From Chloroflexota bacterium (lineage in GTDB: Bacteria; Chloroflexota; Anaerolineae; Ardenticatenales; Ardenticatenaceae), in contig DOUV01000078.1 of NCBI GenBank assembly GCA_003520455.1, positions 1 through 5,139 of the forward strand: DNA of 5,139 nucleotides, in the 5' to 3' direction. Shown here one piece after another: positions 1 through 4,184 of the stretch. The notes under the pieces are model-generated. The model did no database searches and was not told the origin of the DNA. It saw only the letters and a list, made by a program, of their open reading frames with translations. The position numbers and the translations under genes are program-made. Each line of letters starts with the position of its first letter. Position 1 is the stretch's first letter.

Positions 1-446
1 GCTGCGCTTACGGGCGTCGCTGCATTCACCGGCGGGGGCGGCAGCGGTGTAGCGGTTGCCGGTGGGGGGGTGAGAGTGGGCAAGAAGGCATCCAGGGCGT
101 TGTTCCTCACACCCAGGGCCGTGGCCAGTTGCGCCAGCGCCCCGAGTTGGTGGGGCTGGCTGCCGTTGTGCAGGGCGCGCTCGCCCACCCCGGCCACCAA
201 CTGGCCCGGATTGGGCGCGCCCAGCGCCGTCAATTGCCTTTTTGCCTGTTCCAAGTCCCCGCTCTGACCATAGGCCAGCGCCACCAGCGCCACATAATCA
301 TCCTTTTGCGCTGTGCTCAAGCTGCTGAGGTCGGAAGGCGCCAGCCGGGGCAACAGGCGAAATCCAAACCAGAGACCGATCAAAAAAGCGGCGAGGATGC
401 CGCCGAGGGCAAGCCATCTGCCCGTTGATTTTTGTTGACGTTTCAT
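1..446 (-). CDS. Single-pass membrane protein of unknown function, partial (C-terminus beyond left edge)
   Basis: The reading frame opens with ATG at 446-444 and stays open to the left edge, giving 148 residues without a stop. A short basic N-terminus (MKRQQKSTGR) is followed by one hydrophobic segment at about residues 11-29, so the protein is probably anchored with its N-terminus inside and the rest outside the membrane. Residues of about 45-115 are predicted helical and alanine/leucine rich (KDDYVALVALAYGQSGDLEQA), which resembles a degenerate TPR-like helical pair. From about residue 122 a Pro/Thr linker begins (LTPPPATATPLPPPP), a feature common in Chloroflexota surface proteins. A weak AGGT lies about 10 bases before the ATG. 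I recall similar uncharacterised Anaerolineae proteins but know no function. The alternative frames over this stretch look like shadows. Confidence 0.75.
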   Translation of the reverse strand, partial: MKRQQKSTGRWLALGGILAAFLIGLWFGFRLLPRLAPSDLSSLSTAQKDDYVALVALAYGQSGDLEQAKRQLTALGAPNPGQLVAGVGERALHNGSQPHQLGALAQLATALGVRNNALDAFLPTLTPPPATATPLPPPPVNAATPVSA

Positions 447-463
447 AAAAAATGACCTGCAGT

Positions 464-541
464 GCGACGAACGACGCCATCCATCTCATCAGTCTGGCGC
501 AAAAAGAGGGATACGTGGCGGCGATATGGAGCGTTCGTCGC
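464..541. repeat. 10-bp inverted repeat in the leader of the membrane-protein gene
   Basis: GCGACGAACG at 464-473 is perfectly complementary to CGTTCGTCGC at 532-541, with a 58-base loop. It sits just upstream of the minus-strand membrane-protein start at 446, so it would fold in the 5' leader if transcription starts to its right. There is no U-tract on either side, so it is not an obvious intrinsic terminator. The role is unknown. Confidence 0.5.
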
Positions 542-573
542 GGCGTTTCCCTCTGGTAACTCGACTGTTTTGC

Positions 574-582
574 TGTTATAAT
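574..582 (+). promoter_or_regulatory. Candidate extended -10 element (TGTTATAAT)
   Basis: TATAAT at 577-582 is a perfect -10 hexamer preceded by TG one base away (574-575), the extended -10 arrangement. The matching -35 position (554-559, TGGTAA) is poor. On the plus strand it would read antisense through the tRNA towards the sigma-factor gene at 880. The nearly symmetric core also gives TATAAC on the minus strand (580-575), which could serve the membrane-protein gene instead, again with a poor -35. Direction and activity are undecided. Confidence 0.35.
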
Positions 583-685
583 GCCGGTGTTCTTCTTGAA
601 ATCGTGTCGTTGCCGGCGGTAGCGACCTGTTCTGTAGCGTCTGCCTAAATGATTGTCGAGAAGGATGGATGGACTGAAGTTGCAA

Positions 686-769
686 TGCCGAAGGTGGGAC
701 TCGAACCCACATGGAGCTATCTCCAACGGTGTTTGAGACCGTCGCGTCTGCCTATTCCGCCACTTCGGC
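686..769 (-). tRNA. tRNA-Leu (anticodon CAA)
   Basis: The 84-base minus-strand sequence folds into a complete class II tRNA. The acceptor stem GCCGAAG/CTTCGGC is perfect and ends in discriminator A. The D-arm is GCG/CGC. The anticodon stem is ACGGT/ACCGT around the loop CTCAAAC, placing anticodon CAA at plus-strand 735-733. The long variable arm is TGGAG-ATAG-CTCCA, and the T-arm is GTGGG-TTCGAGT-CCCAC. The long variable arm with this anticodon identifies a leucine tRNA reading UUG. CCA is not encoded (the next bases are TTG) and must be added after transcription. A strong promoter lies just upstream on the same strand. No convincing terminator is visible downstream. Confidence 0.97.
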
Positions 770-780
770 CAGAGTCTCAG

Positions 781-809
781 AGTATAAGCCAGGCCCATGT
801 CTACGTCAA
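781..809 (-). promoter_or_regulatory. Sigma-70 promoter of tRNA-Leu
   Basis: On the minus strand the -35 box is TTGACG (809-804, 5 of 6 consensus) and the -10 box is TATACT (786-781, 5 of 6), separated by exactly 17 bases. Transcription would start near 774, giving a leader of only a few bases before the tRNA 5' end at 769. The element faces away from the sigma-factor gene that begins at 880. Confidence 0.85.
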
Positions 810-879
810 GTTGGTTCCGATTGCAGATGCGCTCGCCCGCCGGCTGTGGGGATGGGCGCCGGCAAGCGCGGGGGCGAAA

Positions 880-1482
880 ATGATCGACGAAGCAAAGCTG
901 GTGACGGCCGCGCAACGTGGGGAATTGCCCGCGTTCAACCAATTGGTGCTGCACTATCAGGGCCTGGCCTACAACGTCGCCTACCGGGTGATGGGCACAC
1001 AGGACGGGGCGGCGGACGCCACGCAAGATGCTTTTTTGAAAGCATACAAAGGCTTGCAGAGTTTCCGGGGCGGCAATTTCAAATCGTGGCTGCTGCGTAT
1101 CGTCACCAACACCTGCTACGATCACCTGCGGGCGCTGAAACGCCGCCCCACCACCGACCTCGATGACCTCCTGGTCGATCCGGATCACAATTGGCGCGTG
1201 CTCGACCCGGCAGAAGGGCCGGCAGAACATGCCGAACGCCTGGAGTTGGCCGATCTGTTGCAATGGGCCATTGCCCAACTGCCGCCAGACCAGCGCGCCG
1301 TGGTGGTGCTCTCCGACATCCAGGGCCTCTCCTACGAAGAGATCGCCGAGGTGATGGACACCTCGCTGGGCACGGTGAAGTCGCGGCTCAGCCGCGCCCG
1401 CGCCAAACTGCGCCACAGCCTGCAAACCCGGCAGGAACTTTTGCCGTTGCAATACCGTCTAACTGACGGACTTTCTTCCTGA
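880..1482 (+). CDS. ECF-family RNA polymerase sigma factor (RpoE/SigW type)
   Basis: This 200-residue protein has the two-domain layout of ECF sigma factors, which direct RNA polymerase to stress or envelope regulons. Region 2 spans about residues 8-88 and includes DATQDAFLKAYKGLQSF (about 46-62), then FKSWLLRIVTNTCYDHLR, the -10-binding part. Region 4 (about 122-178) has LPPDQRAVVVLSDIQGLSYEEIAEVM followed by the recognition helix SLGTVKSRLSRARAKLR, which would contact the -35. There is no long linker or extra C-terminal domain, so it is a plain short ECF. The ATG at 880 follows GGGGG (870-874), a weak ribosome site. The frame stays open back to 649, but that part runs antisense through the tRNA and its promoter and has no family resemblance, so I reject a longer start. 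An anti-sigma gene follows after 24 bases, as usual for ECF operons, but is truncated. Confidence 0.93.
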   Translation: MIDEAKLVTAAQRGELPAFNQLVLHYQGLAYNVAYRVMGTQDGAADATQDAFLKAYKGLQSFRGGNFKSWLLRIVTNTCYDHLRALKRRPTTDLDDLLVDPDHNWRVLDPAEGPAEHAERLELADLLQWAIAQLPPDQRAVVVLSDIQGLSYEEIAEVMDTSLGTVKSRLSRARAKLRHSLQTRQELLPLQYRLTDGLSS

Positions 1483-2055
1483 CCCCTCCCTCTGCACACG
1501 ATCTTGATGACTCTTTCTCCCCATTCCGGCCCCGCCTTCGATATCGGCGACGAGTTGCTTTCCGCCTATCTGGACGGACAGGTGACTGTCGCCGAACGCC
1601 GGCGCGTGGAAGAAGCTGTGGCGGCGGCGCCAGAAGTGGCGCAACGCCTGCATGGCCTGCGCGACCACGGTACGCTCAGCCGGTGTGAGGGTGATCAGAA
1701 CCTCAGCCAGCGCATTCTGGGTGGCATCATAGGCATGCTGCAATACCGTCCGCCCTTGCTCCGTCAGCGCCAGCGTTACTCGCCTGCGATCACGGGGGTC
1801 CACCTCGCGCGTCGCCAACCGGCGAGCTACGAGCCCGTCCATCAGCTTTGACACTGAAGGGAGTGTCAGTCCGAGGTGCTCGGCAACCTCGGAGAGCGAT
1901 GCACCCTCATGCCGGTTCAAGAACACCAGAGCACGGAATTGCGGCACCGTAAGCTCCGGAGTACGGTTGCTGCGCATCTCACTGCGGATGGTGCGCATGA
2001 CCAGAGGCACGACCTCCAACAACTCGCGGGCGCATTCGTCGGGCGAAGTTGGCAT
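1459..2055 (-). CDS. MarR-family winged-helix transcriptional regulator with abnormal C-terminus
   Basis: ATG at 2055-2053 is preceded by GGAAAAG with 6 bases of spacing. Residues of about 1-143 form a normal MarR protein: an N-terminal dimerisation helix, LTVPQFRALVFLNRHEG (36-52), the DNA-reading helices LSEVAEHLGLTLPSVSKLMDGLVARRL, the wing with DPRDRRRVTLALTEQG (86-101), then the C-terminal helix ending near TPAERTVVAQAMQALRHF. Family members usually end near residue 140-150. This frame instead continues to 198 residues because it enters the reverse strand of the anti-sigma and sigma genes, stopping at 1459 inside the sigma 3' end. Residues after about 143 are therefore probably not native. 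It likely represses its own promoter (see 2064-2114). Its ligand is not apparent. The SCO-type gene lies upstream in the same direction, 140 bases away. Confidence 0.88.
   Translation of the reverse strand: MPTSPDECARELLEVVPLVMRTIRSEMRSNRTPELTVPQFRALVFLNRHEGASLSEVAEHLGLTLPSVSKLMDGLVARRLATREVDPRDRRRVTLALTEQGRTVLQHAYDATQNALAEVLITLTPAERTVVAQAMQALRHFWRRRHSFFHAPAFGDSHLSVQIGGKQLVADIEGGAGMGRKSHQDRVQREGSGRKSVS
1507..1851 (+). pseudogene. Truncated anti-sigma factor: N-terminal part joined to antisense marR sequence
   Basis: Residues 1 to about 52 (from ATG 1507; a TTG at 1504 is also possible) look like the cytoplasmic N-terminus of Chloroflexota anti-sigma factors: DELLSAYLDGQVT, then ERRRVEEAVAAAPEVAQRLHGLR. 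Such proteins normally continue with a linker, often a membrane helix and a further domain. Here the recognisable sequence stops near 1660, and the frame runs on to TAG/TGA-type termination at 1851 through what is, on the other strand, well-conserved MarR coding sequence. The remaining 60 or so residues resemble no anti-sigma factor and carry no membrane segment. It lies 24 bases after the sigma gene and was presumably co-transcribed with it. If the junction is real, the sigma factor may lack a membrane-held inhibitor, although the N-terminal part alone might still bind. There is no clear ribosome site. Confidence 0.7.
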
Positions 2056-2063
2056 GGTTTACT

Positions 2064-2081
2064 TTTCCAATAGTTTGGAAA
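2064..2081. promoter_or_regulatory. Palindromic operator, probable MarR autoregulatory site
   Basis: TTTCCAA (2064-2070) and TTGGAAA (2075-2081) form a perfect 7-bp inverted repeat with a 4-base spacer, an 18-bp AT-rich palindrome of the size bound by MarR dimers. It starts 8 bases ahead of the marR ATG, next to the -10 box, and covers the expected transcription start near 2079 and half of the ribosome site. Binding there would block initiation. The palindrome is seen directly; which protein binds it is inference from its position. Confidence 0.75.
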
Positions 2082-2085
2082 TCTA

Positions 2086-2114
2086 ATTTTACCCCCACTG
2101 GATCGATCTGGCAA
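2086..2114 (-). promoter_or_regulatory. Sigma-70 promoter of the marR gene
   Basis: On the minus strand the -35 box TTGCCA (2114-2109, 5 of 6) and the -10 box TAAAAT (2091-2086, 5 of 6) are separated by exactly 17 bases. The predicted start is near 2079, inside the palindrome, about 24 bases before the ATG. This gives marR a promoter independent of the upstream SCO-type gene. Confidence 0.7.
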
Positions 2115-2195
2115 GAGCTGTGGCCTGTGCGCGTTGCCCGGTGAGGACGAGTGAGCGGGGAAGCCCACGTTCGTTTTGCTCGACACTTGTTGGTG

Positions 2196-2792
2196 CTAGC
2201 CGCGGAGCAGCGCGCGAATATCCTCCGTCAGCATGGCCGGCGGGGTGTCGGATCCCCAGATCAGGCGGACAGTACCGGGGCCCGTCAGGGCAAAGACTCG
2301 GTCGGTGTGGACCACCTCGTAGGCCGCATGGTCGGCATGGCCGCTTTCTGCGGGCTCGCCGTAAACACCGTAGGCCTTGCGGGCCTGCGCCAGCACGGCC
2401 GGATCACCGGTGAGGCCGACCCAGGATGGGTTGAAGCCGTGAACGAAACGTCCGACCACCTCGGGTGTGTCGCGATCGGGGTCCACGGTCACAAAAACGA
2501 CCTGCACTCGCTCCGTCTCTTGAGGCCGCAACTGGGCCACCGCCTGTTTGAGATGCGCCATTGTCAGCGGACAGGTGTCTGGACAGTTGGTGTAGCCGAA
2601 GAAGACAAGTGTTATCTGCCCGGCCGCGCCCTTCAAATCGAAGGGTTGGCCCGCGGTATCAACAAGGGTGAATGCCGGGACTTCGAGCGGTGGATCAACG
2701 ACTGTACCACCGTAGGTATGTTGGGGGCCGCAACCGCTCAACACGAGCGCAAGCAGCAGTGCAGCACTCACAACGGGCTGACGGCTCATCAT
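2196..2792 (-). CDS. SCO1/SenC family copper-binding thioredoxin-fold lipoprotein
   Basis: SCO proteins deliver copper to, or reduce the cysteines of, the CuA site of cytochrome c oxidase, and some act in redox sensing. From ATG 2792 the protein has 198 residues. It begins with a lipoprotein signal (hydrophobic residues up to ALLLALVLSGC, lipobox LSGC with Cys21), so it should be anchored on the outer face of the membrane. The thioredoxin fold follows, with GYTNCPDTCPLTM carrying the CxxxC copper motif (Cys70, Cys74) and VDPDRDTPEVV, then the third copper ligand His162 in VVHTDRVF. All three ligands are present. AGAGGGG lies 5 bases before this ATG and 8 before the next one at 2789, and both are acceptable; a further ATG at 2810 precedes that ribosome site and is less likely. 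The broken PNPOx-like gene ends 30 bases upstream, suggesting a former operon. No oxidase genes are in view. Confidence 0.93.
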   Translation of the reverse strand: MMSRQPVVSAALLLALVLSGCGPQHTYGGTVVDPPLEVPAFTLVDTAGQPFDLKGAAGQITLVFFGYTNCPDTCPLTMAHLKQAVAQLRPQETERVQVVFVTVDPDRDTPEVVGRFVHGFNPSWVGLTGDPAVLAQARKAYGVYGEPAESGHADHAAYEVVHTDRVFALTGPGTVRLIWGSDTPPAMLTEDIRALLRG

Positions 2793-2822
2793 CCATTCCC
2801 CTCTCAACATGTGCGGCGACCC

Positions 2823-3224
2823 TCAGAGACCCCAGGCCATTGCTCGAACGGCCATAACGACCAGGATCACCCGTGGCCCGCGCAGCACCCGGGCGTGCAT
2901 CCTCTCGACGTTTTCGGGCGGCTCGTACTTCGCGACCAGGCGGCGGTTCCAGCCCTCGACCAGCTCGCCTGGCACACCGATGAACTCGACCACTCCCTGG
3001 ATTGCCACTCCGCGGCAGTCCTCCTCGCTATCCACAGTGAGCGCCAGGCCTGGATTTGCCGGCAGGGTGCGGGACTTTGCGCGATCCGCCTGGGCCGAGA
3101 CAGAAAAGTGCCCGCTTTCGTGGATCTACCCGACCGGCGTCACATGCGGCCACCCGTCGGGCTGATCGTGACAACGCGCCCTCCAGTTTCCTTGATTGAG
3201 AAAGCCTTCGATGGAAGGCGACAG
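2823..3224 (-). pseudogene. Broken PNPOx-like (split beta-barrel) flavin/F420 oxidoreductase
   Basis: Conceptually joined, this is a protein of about 133 residues of the pyridoxamine-phosphate-oxidase-like superfamily, whose members bind FMN or F420. Recognisable blocks in order are SPSIEGFLNQG, then GRVVTISP in the frame shifted by one base, then DGWPHVTPVG back in the first frame, a TAG stop at 3128-3126 exactly where the family has an aromatic residue (Y/W), then IHESGHFSVSAQADRAK, NPGLALTVDSEEDCRGVAIQG and VAKYEPPENVERMHARVLRG, ending at a normal position (TGA 2825-2823). A strong ribosome site (AGAGGAG, 3238-3232) precedes CTG at 3224, where ATG would be expected. It thus carries two opposite frameshifts, one nonsense codon and a non-standard start. 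An intact C-terminal fragment from GTG 3035 is unlikely to fold alone. The lesions could be real decay or sequencing errors. F420 use is suggested only by the neighbouring genes. Confidence 0.8.
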
Positions 3225-3333
3225 GGTTGGATCTCCTCTTGCCTGGCGACAGTTCTGGCTCCCAAGAGCAGTTATGATGTAAAATCTGCCGCTCGCATCG
3301 GGGTTGCACGCCAATCCGGCCAACCGCCGGCTT

Positions 3334-3407
3334 GCCCTGAGGGGTACCCGCTACCCCGCGGGGGACGCCTAGGCGAGACGATCACGCTGGGGACCGCCCC
3401 TCAGGGC
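3334..3407. repeat. Long-range 11-bp inverted repeat enclosing smaller hairpins
   Basis: GCCCTGAGGGG (3334-3344) and CCCCTCAGGGC (3397-3407) are perfect 11-base complements 52 bases apart. Inside lie the hairpin GGGGTA-CCCGC-TACCCC (3341-3357), the overlapping palindrome CCCCGCGGGG (3354-3363), which cannot form at the same time, and CGCCTAGGCG (3366-3375). The outer arms share bases 3341-3344 with the inner hairpin, so alternative folds compete. It could be a structured leader of the F420 genes, a small RNA or a dispersed intergenic repeat. I do not recognise a known RNA family. Confidence 0.55.
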
Positions 3408-3433
3408 GAAGCGAGGTGCACTTGCTTGGGCTC

Positions 3434-3446
3434 CCCCCACAGGGGG
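3434..3446. repeat. Short C5/G5 hairpin
   Basis: CCCCC (3434-3438) and GGGGG (3442-3446) flank ACA. It is one of several GC-only stems in this intergenic region. There is no U-tract on the plus side. Confidence 0.4.
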
Positions 3447-3466
3447 TGAGAGGCGACCCCACATGC

Positions 3467-3489
3467 ACGCAGGCGGCGCTCGCCTGCGT
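3467..3489. repeat. Perfect 9-bp hairpin ahead of the nitroreductase gene
   Basis: ACGCAGGCG (3467-3475) pairs perfectly with CGCCTGCGT (3481-3489) around a 5-base loop GCGCT. It ends 45 bases before the GTG start at 3534. Neither strand shows a following T-run, so an intrinsic terminator is unlikely. It may be a leader structure or part of a repeat element. Confidence 0.55.
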
Positions 3490-3533
3490 TCCCTGGTACC
3501 CGAACTGCGCACGAGACCGATTGGAGTATTTGT

Positions 3534-4184
3534 GTGAGTATGCAAAGTGTAGCAGAACGGCCCCTGACCGGCGAAATGGCCGAGGCAGCCTTCTTCGGGC
3601 TGGCCCTCAGCCGCCGCTCGATTCGTCGCTACCTGGACCGGCCGGTGGACCCGGCGCTGGTGACGCGGCTGATCGAGATTGCCGGGCGGGCCCCCTCGGC
3701 GCACAACCGTCAGCCCTGGCGCTGGGCCGTCGTGAGCACGCCGGAAGTGAAGGCCTCCCTGGCCGCCGCCATGGGCGAGGCGTTTCGCCGGGACCTGGTG
3801 CGTGACGGCCTGCCGGTCGAGACGGTCGAGGAGATGGTCGCCCGCTCGCGGGCGCGGATCGGCGGCGCCCCCGTCGTCATCATCCCATGTCTGACGATGG
3901 AGGAGATGGATGTCTACCCGGACGCCGAGCGTCAGCACTGTGAGTGGTTGATGGCGGCCCAGAGCGTGGCCCTGGCCGTTGGAAACTTGATGCTGGCAGC
4001 CCACGCTGCTGGCCTCGGAAGCTGCTGGATCTGTGCACCGATTTTCTGTCCCGGCGTGGTCCGCCAGGCGCTTGACCTGCCGGCCGCCTGGGACCCGCAA
4101 GGCCTCATCACGCTCGGCTACCCGGCCGACAACGGCCGCGACCGCCAGCGCAAGCCTGTGGAGGCGGTCACAGTATGGCGCTAA
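3534..4184 (+). CDS. FMN-dependent nitroreductase, FbiB C-terminal-domain-like (probable dehydro-F420 reductase)
   Basis: The 216-residue protein is a nitroreductase-fold flavoenzyme. FMN-phosphate contacts are expected from SRRSIRRY (26-33), the flavin-binding segment APSAHNRQPWRW is at 53-64, and the C-terminal block is GLGSCWICAPIF (160-171) with WDPQGLITLGYPAD (186-199) and a closing RKP. This last block strongly resembles the C-terminal half of actinobacterial FbiB, which reduces dehydro-F420-0 with FMNH2. Here the domain stands alone, with no ligase half. GTG at 3534 is preferred as start because TTGGAG lies 7 bases before it; the in-frame ATG at 3540 is 13 bases away. Its last 10 bases overlap cofD, so the two are co-translated, which supports a role in F420 synthesis. 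A generic nitroreductase acting on another substrate is the alternative. Confidence 0.9.
   Translation: MSMQSVAERPLTGEMAEAAFFGLALSRRSIRRYLDRPVDPALVTRLIEIAGRAPSAHNRQPWRWAVVSTPEVKASLAAAMGEAFRRDLVRDGLPVETVEEMVARSRARIGGAPVVIIPCLTMEEMDVYPDAERQHCEWLMAAQSVALAVGNLMLAAHAAGLGSCWICAPIFCPGVVRQALDLPAAWDPQGLITLGYPADNGRDRQRKPVEAVTVWR

Larger units (their letters stand above)
3225..3533. other. 309-bp intergenic region between divergent genes, with dense inverted repeats
   Basis: No credible gene is visible here. The left end holds the ribosome site of the broken oxidoreductase (3238-3232, minus) and a possible -10 TATGAT at 3273-3278 (plus) without a matching -35. From about 3334 to 3489 the sequence is GC-rich and full of self-complementary segments, listed separately. 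The right end holds TTGGAG (3521-3526), the ribosome site for the nitroreductase gene. It must contain promoters for at least one of the flanking genes, but none is convincing to the eye. Confidence 0.6.

Noticed and set aside
649..879. N-terminal extension of the sigma-factor reading frame
   Set aside because: It runs antisense through the whole tRNA-Leu and its promoter, has no family similarity, and a normal ECF sigma factor begins at 880.
298..1452. 384-residue minus-strand frame
   Set aside because: It is a shadow of the sigma gene, passes through the tRNA and overlaps the membrane-protein gene in another frame, and its translation shows no domain.
3028..3309. Separate 93-residue minus-strand gene in the third frame
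   Set aside because: Its translation lacks the conserved blocks, which lie in the two other frames. It is a by-product of the frame-shifted PNPOx-like gene.
2151..3449. 432-residue plus-strand frame opposite the SCO and PNPOx-like genes
   Set aside because: The minus strand encodes clear conserved SCO motifs here. The plus translation is low-information Arg/His/Gly-rich sequence typical of antisense frames in GC-rich DNA.
3467..3489. Intrinsic terminator at the 9-bp hairpin
   Set aside because: There is no T-run after the stem on either strand, and no gene ends nearby.
3369..4100. 243-residue minus-strand frame
   Set aside because: It is the antisense of the nitroreductase gene, with composition typical of a shadow frame.
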